A stretch of DNA of 64,000 nucleotides, taken from Congeria kusceri. Taxonomy: Eukaryota > Mollusca > Bivalvia > Myida > Dreissenidae. The notes beneath the pieces were generated by a model. It had not been told where the DNA came from and made no database searches. It was given only the letters and a program-made list of their open reading frames with translations. Position numbers and translations under genes: made by a program. Of this stretch, positions 46,466 to 58,812 are shown piece after piece. Position 1 is the stretch's first letter. Each line of letters starts with the position of its first letter. The DNA is taken from the NCBI GenBank assembly GCA_027627225.1, contig JAPFQT010000151.1, forward strand, positions 471,828 to 535,827, written 5' to 3'.

Positions 46466-47255
46466 CTGCTGCGTCACAGATTGGAAAAATGACAAAAATG
46501 GAAAAAAAAATGTTTCAAATCTAGAAAAACAATATATTATTAAATAGAACTGACTAAAATAACATTGTTGACACATTAACAAAAGTTCCCAACACCTTGG
46601 TTTAATCATTACAACGCATTCTTTCAATCCGATTTCAAAAGCGTTCGAGAAGTTTTCAACTATTTATAACTCGTAGGTTGTTGTTGTAAAATTATCACGT
46701 GATCCAAACAGCCAATTAATTTCGCTTCCGGAGTCCCGTTGTTTACAAAACATAAGTCCGAATTACAAGTAGCGCTCCGTGCAAATGACTTTAGAGGCGC
46801 GGTTAGAGCATCCGCCTCTCACGCAGAGGACCCGGGTCCAATGCCCGCAAGTGCTCATAATTATTTATGTTCATTTCAATGCTGTTAGAAGTAATCTTTG
46901 ATTGCACGATATCTTTCAAATATTTTTTGGTGAAATAAAGAGATATATCAATAAACGTAAATTAAAAAAATATATATACAATACTATATTATCTCTCGTT
47001 TTAATCAGCTATTGGAATCGCATCTGGCGTGTTAATAAACAGTCCGAAATTACCATTACTCAGTAGCACACACCGACTAGTCCTAGTCTATTTTTAGACG
47101 GGCTTTCTCAAAAGAGTCATCTGCTATCATTTGCATTGTTATTATACTATTACGCGGTGCTTCATTGACTGTATTTGATGACTATCATATTATTTACATT
47201 ACAAACAACTTTTATGGCCTCCTTCATATCTGTCTAATCATCTGTGAAGTAGCAG
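46466..47255. mobile_element. Innermost element with CTGCTGCGTCACAGAT ends
   Basis: Left CTGCTGCGTCACAGAT and right ATCTGTGAAGTAGCAG are inverted (14 of 16). HINE core sequence flanks both sides (AACTTTAAAT / CTTTGACCC), with CTTT(A/G) possibly part of a target duplication. It is non-coding and contains a tRNA-like stretch at 46781-46854. Confidence 0.6.
46781..46854 (+). pseudogene. tRNA-like sequence inside the innermost element
   Basis: GGTTAGAGCATCCGCCTCTC, CACGCAGAGG and CCCGGGTCCAATGCCCGC give a tRNA-like D arm, anticodon arm and T arm. The box B equivalent (GGGTCCAATGCC) departs from GGTTCGANTCC. Probably a SINE head or tRNA pseudogene. Confidence 0.4.
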
Positions 47256-47998
47256 CTTTGACCCGAAAATCTATATAAAAAGTGGGCAAACCTCTGCCAA
47301 AATACAACAAAGTGTTAAAGAGATTATAGCAAATGATGCTGGAGTTGAATAAAAAGATGTATTCAAAGTTTCAAATAAATACCTTATGTTGTTTATAAAT
47401 TATAAGACTTTTGAATAAAAACTTTACACTGAAAATCTATGTGAAAAGGGGGTTAACTCTGTCAAAATACAAAACAGGGTATTATGGATTGTGGCACCGG
47501 ATGATGAAGTTGATGACAAAGGTATTTGCCAAGTTTCCATTTAATAACCTAGGGAATGTTGCACCTGATGCTTGAGTTGATGGTTAAGGTATATTCCATG
47601 TTTCAAGAGAATAGCCTATGAAGTGTTGAATTTACAAGACATTTGAATAAAAACTAACCGACAATATATGTGAAAAAGAGGCATAATTCTGTTAAAATAC
47701 AAAATTTTGTTATGGGGAATGCTAATATTTGAATATTAACTTTGACCAGAAAATCTATGTGAACAATGGCATAACTCTGTCAGTATACAAAACTGAGTTA
47801 TGGGAATTGATGCTGGAGTTGATGACAAAGTTATATTCCAAGTTTCAAGTGAATAACTTATGTATTTTTGAAGTAACAAGACTTCTGAATAAAAACTTTA
47901 ACCAAGATCAGACGCCGACGCCGACACCGACGCTGTGGGTAGTAGGAAAGCTCACCTATTCTTTGAATAGTCGAACTAAAAGCAGGTAAATTAAAAAA

Positions 47999-48069
47999 AA
48001 TGCCATCGCCGGGATTCGAACCCGGGACCTTTGAGTTCAAAATTCTCGTGCCATTCGGCCATTCGGACT
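47999..48069 (-). pseudogene. tRNA-like pseudogene (Leu/Ser-like D arm)
   Basis: Read on the minus strand: TGGCCGAATGG resembles box A of Leu/Ser tRNAs. CCGGG-TTCGAAT-CCCGG is a perfect T arm with a consensus box B. The anticodon arm is mispaired and the acceptor stem does not close, so it is unlikely to be functional. The plus-strand frame starting MPSPGFEPGT is the usual artefact of translating such a tRNA. Confidence 0.55.
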
Positions 48070-48304
48070 TATACATGTTGCTTGTAAGTGATACGCGTTT
48101 TTTCCAAAATACCGACGTAAACGCTTTATTATTTTATCCATTTGAATTCATGATTATCCATAAAACGAAACGATATTTCCAAGATATTTCTTAGTCATGA
48201 GTGTTATTTCGCTTGACTGTATATGATGTATAATTTCTTTTTGAAATATATGACAAACATTTTGAAAATTGTCAATTTGCCAATCCGTGAACAGGTCCCT
48301 TTAA

Positions 48305-48550
48305 GCTTACATTATTATCCCATTTACTTCAATATAGGGGAAGCCACTGCTGCCTGGAGTTTGCACAGGAGTAAATTCCAGTTGTCTCCCTTGCAATGGA
48401 CAGAATCCGTTTGTTCACTAGTTAATTTTCATGTTTGCTCGAAATTTATATGCATTCTGTTTCGGTTGCGAATACAATAATCATAAATGAATCGGTTTAT
48501 AATATTTTAACTTTAATTCTATCATATTTTCTAAAGAGCATTGCTGAACC
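48305..48550. other. Short intergenic stretch
   Basis: GAAGCCACTGCTGCCTGGAG and CAGTTGTCTCCCTTGC form a weak inverted pair like that at 36970-37027. Nothing else is seen. Confidence 0.35.
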
Positions 48551-49900
48551 GCCCAACAGACTTGGGGAAATATTAGCGCTCCAACATACTGGAGAAAGAC
48601 TAGCGCTCCAACAGACTGGAGAAAGACTAGCGTTCCAACAGACTTCGATAAAGACTAGCGCTCCAACAGACTTGGATAAAGACTAGCGCTCCAACACACT
48701 TAGAGTATCCCTATAGCTCCACAGTTAGAGGAAGACTATCACTCCAACAGACTTGGATAAAGACAAGCTCTCCAACAGACTTGGAGAAAGACAAGCGCTC
48801 CAACACACTTAGAGAAGACTAGCGCTCCAACAGACTTGGAGAAAGACAAGCGCTCCAACACACTTAGAGAAGAGTAGCGCTCCAACAGACTTGGAGAAAG
48901 ACAAACGCTCCAACACACTTAGAGAAGACTAGCGCTCCAACAGACTTGGAGAAAGACTAGCGCTCCAACACACTAAGAGAAGACTAGCGCTCCAACAGAC
49001 TTGGAGAAAAACTAGGCTCCAACACACTCAGAGAAGACTAGCGCTCCAACAGGCTTGGAGAAAGACTAGCGCTCCAACAGACTTAGAGAAAACTAGCGCT
49101 CCAACAGACTTGGAGAAAGACTAGCGCTCCAACAGACTTGGATAAGACTAGCGCTCCAACAGACTTAGAGAAGACTAGCGCTCCAACAGACTTAGAGAAG
49201 ACTAGCGCTCCAACGGACTTGGTGACTAGCGCTCCAACAGACTTGGAGAAAGACTAGCGCTCCAACAGACGTGGAGAAAGACTAGCGCTCAAACAGACTT
49301 GGAGAAAGACTAGCTCTCCAACAGACTTGGAAAACGTCTAGCGCTCCAACAGACGTGGAGAAGACTAGCGCTCCAACAGACTTGGAGAAAGACAAGCGCT
49401 CCATCAGACTTGGAGAAGACTAGCGCTCCAACAGACTTGGAGAATGACTAGCGCTCCATCAGACTTGGAGAAGACTTGCGCTCGAACAGACTTGGAGAAA
49501 GACAAGCGCTCCAGCAGACTTAGAGAAGACTAGAGCTCCAACAGACTCAGAGAAGACTAGCGCTCCAACAGACTTGGAGAAGACTAGCGCTCCAACAGAC
49601 TCAGAGAAGACTAGCGCTCCATAAGACTTAGAGAAGACTAGCGCTCCAACAGACTTGGAGAAGACTAGCGCTCGAACAGACTTGGAGAAGACTAGCGCTC
49701 CAACAGACTTGGAGAAGACTAGCGCTCCAACAGACTTGGAGAAAACTAGCGCTCCAACAGACTTAGAGAAGAATAGCGCTCCAACAGACTTGGAGAACGA
49801 CTAGCGCTCCAACAGACTTATAGAAGACTAGCGCTCCAACAGACTTAGAGAAGACTAGCGCTCCAACAGACTTGGAGAAGACTAACGCTCCAACACACTC
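48551..49900 (+). repeat. 27/28-bp minisatellite
   Basis: About 48 copies around the core GCGCTCCAACAGACTTGG followed by AGAA(A)GACTA; one optional A makes the unit 27 or 28. Variants CACACTTAGAGAAG and CAGACTCAGAGAAG alternate at 48780-49040 and 49540-49620. Confidence 0.92.
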
Positions 49901-50541
49901 ATTTTGTGAAAAGAAAGCGCTGCAACACTCAATTAATTAATGTAAGATTAGCAACCCACCACACATACTTTGTGCAAGAACAGCGCTCTAACACACTTAT
50001 TTTATCCAAGACTAGCACGTCAACACACTTATTTTATACAAGACCAGCGATCTAGCACATTTATTTAATCAAAGACCAGCGCTCCAATTTACATATTTTA
50101 TCCAAGACCAGTGCTCTAACACACTTATTTTATCCAAGACCAGCGCTCTAACACACTTATTTTATCCAAGACTAGCACGTCAACACACTTATTTTATACA
50201 AGACCAGCGATCTAACACATTTATTTTATCAAAGACCAGCGCTCCAATTTACATATTTTATGCAAGACCAGTGCTCTAACACACTTATTTTATCCAAGAC
50301 CAGCGCTCTAACACACTTATTTTATCCAAGACTAGTACTCCAACACACTTATTTTGTCCAAGACCAGAACTCTTACACTCTTATTTTATCCAAGACCAGC
50401 GCTCTAACACACTTATTTTATCCAAGACTAGCGCTCCAACACACTTATTGTATCCAAGACCAGCGCTCGAACACACTTATTTTATCCAAGACCAGCGCTC
50501 GAACACACTTATTTTATCCAAGACCAGCGCTCTAACACACT
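49901..50541 (+). repeat. 32-bp minisatellite abutting the 27-bp array
   Basis: About 18 copies of GCGCTCTAACACACTT plus ATTTTATCCAAGACCA. The half GCGCTC(C/T)AACA is shared with the neighbouring 27-bp unit. A higher-order repeat of 160 bp (5 x 32) is visible: the distinctive ACTAGCACGTCAACACACTT occurs at 50011 and again at 50171. The 91-codon frame (50260-50535) is compositional. Confidence 0.92.
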
Positions 50542-53500
50542 TGTTATATATTTACTGTCTGTAATTACAAAACTAATGCATGTACATTGACATAAAATGT
50601 TGTCATAATAAACACTCTGTTAACATTAATCATTTTTACTACAAGTTGTAAATGTGAGTTGATTAGTTTGAAAAGTTAACCAGTTAACCGTATGTTATGC
50701 TCTGTAAACAACCGTCATTTTTGTATTTCTACATACATGTTGCATTTCAACGTGTTAATCAGGATGCATCATGTCTTATATGGTATGTTTCTCGGTCCGT
50801 TCACAGGAAGACATATACCACAAATTAAACGCGTGGCACAAAACGCTGTGACCTCAATGATTCCCAGGCGTGGTGCAGGAACAGTCAAGCGCCGTTTATT
50901 TCACCGTCGTTTTCGATTTGCGTAAACAAGCATCAAAAACAGATACATCAAAACTGAATACAGTTTGGTGTAACCCATGGTAAAATATTTAAAGAAAATT
51001 GCAGTAAAAAGAACATTTTTTTAACAACTGTGAACAACCTTAGCGACTGCCAGTCGGGAGGTATCTCCTCGGTGTTTTAATAATATTAATAATAAGCGAT
51101 ATTTTCCGACAAACATGATAAATAAAAATATCGTTAAAAAAACGCTTTTCGTGGACACAAATTTCATATTCAAAACATTTTCACTGGTAAACAATAAAAA
51201 GTCAAAGCGTATATCACATGCGTGCAAAATCTTCAATATTACGGTCATGAAACTGTTTTCATTTTATCAACGTGTAGGCTGTAAACTACCTGACGAAGAC
51301 TACACATGTAGTTGTCATTTTTTGGCGTAGCCGTCTAAGATCACTTTTGAATCAGATTTCTTGCGATAATTGTGCAGCGGGAAAATTGAATGCCAATAGA
51401 ATTGGGCCATTTTTCTAATTCTAGGGAATGCAAACTTCAAACAATGGCTTAACGTATACCAATAACTGTTGCATACTTTTGGGGATTAAAAATTTACATA
51501 ATTGTTTACATAAGCGGTTAAAATGAAGTTATAAACATATCTTAAACATATACTCTAGAACTGAGGCTAATTATGAACGTATTTTCTCATAGTATGCCAA
51601 AAACAGAATGCTATATTCATTCGCGTAACGAAATAACTATTTTGTTTAGCCTACATTTATATAAGCGTTACGCTCTATAAATAGCAATTGTGCAATGTTC
51701 CCATTCATAAATCTCATTCACAGTGTTGCCGTTCCATGTAGCCCATTGATTCTAGCGAGTTCATCACATTCCAGAAACAGTAGTGTCATTCAAAAAATAG
51801 CGCGCGTAGCTAGCAACAGTTGTATAGCTGTGTTAATATACTCGTACATGCATCAATAATAGCGTTCAGAGAATCTTAAACCTAGAAATGTCAATAAATG
51901 GAGAATTTATATTTATAAACTTACTGTTAATTTGAATTAAAATTGTGGTGACGGTTTATTAACGATTATTTATAATTGCATCTTTCTATCAACTTCTCCA
52001 GTAGATGTTATTTAATCTATAAAAAGATGCTACATTTTCTATAGATACAATGTTATGAAAAAAGATTCGGAATACGTCGAATTGCTATTCGCGTAGCATG
52101 AATACACAATTTGCATTACTAATTATACACAGGAACCCCGATATATCATATTTCTTCTGATATAATTAAAAATCGTCATAGGATTGTGGATTTGTAATAA
52201 CCGATCATGTGTATTTCCCTGTGCCGTAATAATTTTTCTCAAACTGACTTCTCACTTTACTGTACAGGGCTAATTGAATTCTAGATAACGTTCCCACATT
52301 CAACACTTCGCATTTCGTGACAAATGGACTCCACAATTGGATTAGTGGATTTATTTCTTATTCAAACGCTGTGAAGATGTATTAATGATGAAAACACCAA
52401 AACGATGCACAAAACGATATTGTCGCGCTAGAGTAAACGCTTTTTGCAAGAACAACATGTTCAAGCCCATATCACTAAAAAAGCTTTAAACACTATTTTT
52501 GTCTAAGTGCTATGCGATAATTACATAAATTCAGTCCACAAAAGTCACTCAAAATGTGTCATGAGTAAACCGTTAAAACACCTTTTCGTTCTTTTTATGT
52601 TATAGTCTTGCGATTTTCACATTTCCTCTTGTATACTCGTAAAAAAAAATATATTACTGGACAAGCCATTAACTATTGTAAACGATATACTTACTTTATG
52701 CCAAACCGTTTAATCGTATTCTTTGATATTTTATTTTAACAAAAAGTAAATGCTTACTGGTCACTGTTACACACTTGGTCAGGAGGCATATCATGAGCGA
52801 TGCTGCTGGTTATCTTGCAGACGCGCCCCCCCCCCAAACAAACATCATTTATACCAGAGATGCGCTTATGTCTGGCTAACAGGCATGTTACACAACAACA
52901 ACGGCGAGAGTGGCAGCATGTGAGTAAATACCTACCATGTGGTGATAAACAGAAATATCTTGCATTTTTAATAAAAGGTTCCGTAACGTTGGCAAGTGCT
53001 ATTAGGAAGCTGGTAAATCAAAGCACTTGAATACTTTGCGTACCTAGTGTGAGGCTCATGCGGATTTAATACGTCATCGACCCATTATCTTAGACAGGTA
53101 CGTATAAGTAATATTTCATAGAAATGCAAAGTACTAGTCCGATTCAATACCAATCCTGTTTTAGTAGTTACAGCGCTGTAATGGATATGGAGTCTAAACA
53201 TGCGACCGGGATATCGTGCGTTCGACCATTGGACTAGGATCATTGCCATAAACTCAAGTCATAAGTCGTGCATTTGAAAGTGTATTCACTAGCATTACGT
53301 ATTTTATATTTGTATATAGTATTACTATTTTCGTTAATTTTGCTCTGTGTCAGTGTCATGCGTGCTAGTTCGCTGGTACGAATTCAAGGGATGCATGTTC
53401 TATGTTACTGTAAATATCAGATCGAGTTGACTACACTAGTATAAGATAACTTTATACCTAGACAGTCTCTGAATACACTTTCCCTGCCAAAAAATCGCGC

Positions 53501-54104
53501 CTCAAAATAAACGAACATTAATTCATTACCCTTTACCACAACACTGCAGTAATCCGTCAATACATTCCGTAGAGAAACACTCGAGAGCAGTGCGTTAGGC
53601 ACGTTAGAGCTGAAAACGGGTTATCCGAATAGTCTATGTGCATTACAAACCTGTACATTTGTCATAGAAGATTGTATAATAGATATCATTATATTATCAG
53701 CGCATTAAATTCAGATATTCAGGCGATGCTTGTAAGATACAGAAATGGTTAACGTCATATGCACTTTATAATTCACTTTAACTATTGCAAATAGAACAGA
53801 ACATCAAACGTACTCCGGCTTTTGTCTACATTTATCAGAAGAAAAGGTTGCATAATGGTTGATACAAACATGTCCGATAAAAAAGCGTGATAGCATTTTT
53901 GCACATGGCCTTTTAATAATATAAAATAAACCTTGCTTTAACAAATGACTTCAGGAAAGAAATTACACAAAACCTCTTAACCCGGCTTGTTTGCGTATTT
54001 TCTGTAGGCAGCTGAAGTCTCTATTGTCAGATTACGCATGTTTTGGTTTGGTCATGTCATTACACTTTCAGTGAGTTGTACTGCTCGTAATGAACATTGC
54101 TTTC
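50542..54104. other. Long AT-rich interval, no gene supported
   Basis: Open frames here are at most 77 codons (50692-50925, 51115-51330, 52800-53030) and none resembles a known family. 53168-53240 has a weak tRNA-like layout (GTGCGTTCGACCATT as box B), too degenerate to call. A C-run of about 10 is at 52828. Confidence 0.4.
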
Positions 54105-54445
54105 TAAAGGTGCAGTTTCTCAATTATAGGCTGTGAAAATTAATTTTCTGAAACTGACTTTTCCTGTTCTATAATACATTCATTGTTCCTATTTCAATGT
54201 TGTAACAGCATAGTTCTTGTGACAAATATCTGTTATTTTGGGGGAATTAATTGCTACCTGGTAGACATAACCAGGTAATTTATGATACAAAAAGGCATAA
54301 TCCAAATCCAAATAATTATGCTTTACAAATTACAATCGAATAGCATAGCAGACCAAACAATTTCGATGGATTCTACAAATTCCTGCTCTAAAATTCCAGT
54401 TAAAAAAATGTTTTCCACACCCAAACTGTAACACTGTCCCTTTAA
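54105..54445. mobile_element. MITE, second copy of the 37239-37595 family
   Basis: Starts CTAAAGGTGCAGTTTCTC, ends ACACTGTCCCTTTAA. It shares GCTACCTGGTAGACATAACC, CAAAAAGGCA and AATAATTATGCTTTACAA with the other copy in collinear order. Confidence 0.65.
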
Positions 54446-54926
54446 CATATGACTTGTGGGTAGCCAGGTCTCCCTAGGCCTATGTCTCTCAATGAACGTG
54501 TAACTAATGTTAACCGTTTAAACATAATCGAAATGACACGTATTTGGAAACAGGGAAATGACTTTGGTTTGAAGTAAAATCCTCGGACTTCTCTCTATTT
54601 TGCAAATAATGGAGGTGAACGTTTATCCATCGTCTCAACAAAACAACTTTCCTTGATGTACGTAGAAACTTAAGCTTTGCAACGTGATGGTTCCGCCCGC
54701 GATTAAATCGTCGTTATCATGTAGTGTCCTCGTTAAACATGTCCTTTTGGAAACTATGGAAACAAACGCGAATAAACCATGTCAATAAATGTACATTTTA
54801 TCGGCGTAGCTGTTTAACCCAACTTTTTACCTTTCTCAACATCCAATCACATGAAAAATTTCCCGCCCAGTAGCCCCGAAGGAATAAATCATAACATTGC
54901 ATCCGCTATTTTAAAAGAATCCCAAC

Positions 54927-55115
54927 CACGGCCTGTAAAAAATGGCTCCATTTCTTTTTGGAGGTGAATGGAAAATTAGCCAATGTGGAAAAATCCAGAC
55001 AGATTTCTTTACTTTGTTTACATTTCTGACTGATTTCCAGTTCTGAGCTCCACCTAGGAAGTTGCATTGGCTCAATTTTCATTTTCCAATTACACGCCGA
55101 TGTTTACAGGCCGTG
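54927..55115. mobile_element. 189-bp MITE with perfect 13-bp inverted ends
   Basis: CACGGCCTGTAAA at 54927-54939 and TTTACAGGCCGTG at 55103-55115 are exact inverted copies. Inner words also pair (GAATGGAAAATTAGCCAATG with CATTGGCTCAATTTTCATTT), so most of the element can fold back. Confidence 0.7.
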
Positions 55116-58074
55116 TAATACAATTATGACCTTGGGAAAATCCCCCGTTAACATCGCATATTCGATAGGCAACATTCCATAGAATGCTGACTAACCTGCG
55201 CCTATTAATAGACTATTATACACGTCAACAACACTGAGTCGTTCTAACAAGCATCCAGATAATCATCGACAATAAGATTAATAAACAATGAAGAATTACT
55301 TATATTTATATACTTACCATGTATGTTGATTTGAATAAAGGTTGGTAGATCTATTTATTAAGAATTATTAAGAATTGCATTTTCTCTTACTCTTTCTCAA
55401 TAATAGTTGTACACAAAAACGCTGGAGACGTATTTTCTCAAAGGAATATAAATCTAATTCGCCACTATTTAAAATTACGTTACGTTTTTGTTATCACACA
55501 ATTAAGTCAAATCATTATTTTTAATTGCGATGAATGTTCCCTGATGTTTGTCATGGTTTGTTTATATTTGGCACACATAGTATAAATGCTTATACTATTG
55601 CAAATATGATAGAGGCTGATATTCATTCTCGTTATTATTTTCCTGGAAACAATCTAGCTTCTAGTAAATTTTGATTTGCCTGATTTGACTGACAAATACT
55701 GTATAAATTGTTTAGATTAAAAAAGATTCACTGATGAAAATGTACGATCGGTTAATTGTACGGACATTTCATTATGAAGTTATGTTAATCATTTAGACTT
55801 TTCATAATTTCACGGCGCCTTATGACGCTCTGCATCATTGTTTTTCTTGTAAAATACTGACACCAAATGCTCGTGTTGAGGCTATTCAATCCACAAATAG
55901 ACATTGTTTTGATATAGACTGAATAAATGCATTGTTTACTAACATAATTAAATAAAAACGCTTCATATATGTATTTCGTTGTTTAATGTATTATCTATAT
56001 TGCTAACGTTTACTTTGTAAAGATAAACATACTGACGTTGATGCGCAGATGAGTCTGACTTATTTGGGCTTTTCAAGTAGTACTGATCTAAAACATGGGA
56101 CAGTTCATCAGTTCATTACTTTGACATGAAATAATGCTGTTCTTTTAATTTATTTTAAATATAGAAACATTGCATACTACTGTTTCAGGAGCTAGCCACA
56201 TGAAAATATGAGTTCGCTATTTGATAATGAAAATTTATATATTTATTTTATTTTCTAAAAATTATATTAAATGCGTGTAGAATGACGATCTATGAAGAAA
56301 TGAGTCTGTTCGTTTATAAAGCAAATCATCATATGTATCCGTTTTAAATGTTCATGTAGGATATTTAATTTACACTCTTTACAAACATTTACAACATACG
56401 CCGAATATCTTTTTTAAAGATATTTCTTGTTTCTTATAATTCAATACAGGATTTGTAGTTAGAGGTGGCGTAAATATTTCATAACCTTCCAATCTATACA
56501 TGTATAAACGATATATTTTGGAAATCAAGAACAAAATTAAATCACGCGTTATTATTAATTAGAAGAGATTCTACAAGCGTTCTAGGCTTCTGTGCAAATA
56601 TATTACAGTAAGAAAGCGGATAAGCTGACAGACTCATTTGACAGACTTATGTCATTCTTCGATTCAGGATAATGTGACAATGTCTAAGTAGTTGTACGTT
56701 AATATTGTGCAATTAAAAAAAAAATCGAATTTTAAAATTAGACAATTTTACGGGAGACGTACCGCGCCTTATCCCTCGACCCTAACCTCTCTAAATCTGC
56801 CGCTCGAGTTTTAACATAAATGTTCGACAAGCTATAGCCGTATGTAGATGACATACATATTATTATGTCATGAAAAACCACGATTACTTAAAATAATGGA
56901 TGTTTCCAGTAATAGGTTACCTTCCTATCTTCCAATTATAAACATTCATCTAAAAGGATCCCGACGGTAATCCGGATCACCACTAACTGCTAATCATGTG
57001 TTCATTGTGCAATTTCCAAACTTCCTAGAAAATGTTAAATGCATACACTTGCTAACAGACAGACGTCAAGTTGCTAACAAACAGATAAACAAATAAACCA
57101 ACGTTCAATTCATTTAAACATAAGTACCTTGGCGTGGTTATTATTTCTTCCTTGGTGTTCGGTAGTGTTGTAATCGACTAACGGAGCGGTATAATCAAGG
57201 GTCGTCCGGTAATTGACCACTGTAGATGTCTGGATGACAGTGCTATGTCAATTATTATTCTATCGTATTTAGATGGTAAACAACACTGTACTTTAATAGT
57301 AATAAAGAATGGTGTTATATCATTTCGAAAATTTTGCTTTCATGATATAATATTACGGCTAGCGTCAAAACTGTTGCATTGGAACTAAACGTTAACGATA
57401 AATAACGAAATGGACGTAGACGGGAAACATTATGCGCTGTTTTTTTTTCTTTCAACTGAATTCATTTAGTATATTACTATTAACTGAAAGCAGACGTAGA
57501 AGCGTTTAATAACTGACTGTAAATGGCCAATATGTATGCAGCAATCCGCCGAGATCCATCACTTTGTAAATGCATTTAAATCGAGCTTCAACATTTTTAT
57601 AAATGGTAAAACTGTGCTGGTATTCATATCGCATCTCGTTGCCGCGTGAAGAACTTTCTTAATTATGCTGATAATGATAATGACGATGATAGTGATCCAG
57701 ATGGCGTTATGAGGTCTGAGTAAACCATATTGTATAATTTTAATCAATGTTCATCTTAGCATATTTAAAGGATTGCTTATTTTCTGGCCGAGAAATAATA
57801 CACCAAAGGCCTACTAAAATTACAATTTGAAACATTTCCAATTTCCTTCATGCGTCTGGATACGAACGTTTTACGATGCGGGATATTTTATTTTATTGTT
57901 TTATTTTTCTAAGCAATACTGACAAAGGAGCACCGAATGTAAATACTAATTTCTGGCTCCCGGTCTGGCCAATTAAGATTGACAACATGGAACCAATGCA
58001 TAAAATCACGAAACCGGAAGGATTTGATGTTCAGATATATATGTTAAGTCATTAAGGCTTGGGATTGATACTTA
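55116..58074. other. AT-rich interval, no gene supported
   Basis: No open frame above 62 codons, no tandem repeat, no tRNA-like boxes. This is the least repeat-marked part of the window, and any host regulatory or intronic sequence here would not be recognisable by eye. Confidence 0.4.
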
Positions 58075-58420
58075 GGAAATAATTTTGATTTATCGTTGTT
58101 TATCGGCCAATAAAAACAATTTGGAGATCTGGTGCGCAGGAATTAAATAACGAAGGCATTTACACTAGTTGTTTAATAACCACACATCAAAACGACATAA
58201 AGTTATTTTTGGCAGATAGACAACGGTAATGCAAAAACTATTTCGATTCTAGCATGATTTGACATATATTTTTGCAATTGTAATTGGAACTACTTTTTAC
58301 TATGCTCTGCTCAGAATTGGGACTTCTTTTTGCGTTGTTTATTGGGTAGTTTAACAACGATAATTTTGTAGTTTGTCTATAGAACAATTAGCGAGTATCA
58401 TGTTAGAATAAAGGATAATC
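58075..58420 (+). repeat. FB-A foldback family copy
   Basis: TTAGGAAATAATTTTGATTT, then TCGTTGTTTATCGGCCAATA, a CACACATCAAAACGACATAA variant, and the tail TACTATGCTCTGCTCAGAAT, TTATTGGGTAGTTTAACAAC and GTCTATAGAACAAT. Confidence 0.7.
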
Positions 58421-58812
58421 ATGAAATCTCTATTGAAGTTACACAGCTCGTTTGCACGATAACTTCATAGAACTCCATACAACTAGTTAAGGACTGACGA
58501 ACTTTTGAAGCGATTAAATAATTGTATACATGGTTAATATTTATGTTATATCCTTAACAATAATTATACTACAGGATTAAAATTCAACTAATATTTATTG
58601 TACAAATATATACTGCGATTACACTGTGCAGCAAACATATGCAAAAAAAGATTTCTAAAGTAAGGGGAACAAATCCAGATGTAATTCTGCCCACTTCATT
58701 ATTCCAGCTATCTCCCGTGGTGAAAAGAAATATTATGTTTTCATCCGTTAATATTATGCCTTCCAAATTTACTTTATAAGAAATTAGTTGAAAGTCATGG
58801 CATAAAATAGTA

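Larger units (their letters stand above)
46269..47981 (+). mobile_element. HINE/pearl-like family 1 nested in the outer MITE
   Basis: 5' CAAGCGCTGTCAGAGGTCAG, then CGCTCGACTATTCGAAG. 3' GACGCCGACGCCGACACCG, then GAATAGTCGAACTAAA. The cores are interrupted after the first by a 790-bp element at 46466-47255; they resume at 47256 with CTTTGACCCGAAAATC. Confidence 0.65.
46155..48304. mobile_element. Outer MITE-like element with TTAAAGRGAC ends, carrying nested insertions
   Basis: The left end TTAAAGAGACTTGTTCACAG and right end CGTGAACAGGTCCCTTTAA are inverted. The element is 2.15 kb only because a family 1 HINE (46269-47981) and a tRNA-like sequence (47999-48069) lie inside it. The residual own sequence is about 0.3-0.4 kb. 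Confidence 0.6.

Noticed and set aside
48000..48194. 64-codon frame beginning MPSPGFEPGT
   Set aside because: This peptide is the known artefact of translating the complement of a tRNA T arm; the tRNA-like sequence is annotated instead.
53168..53240. Possible tRNA gene or SINE head
   Set aside because: Only the box B-like GCGTTCGACCATT is convincing; the arms do not pair well.
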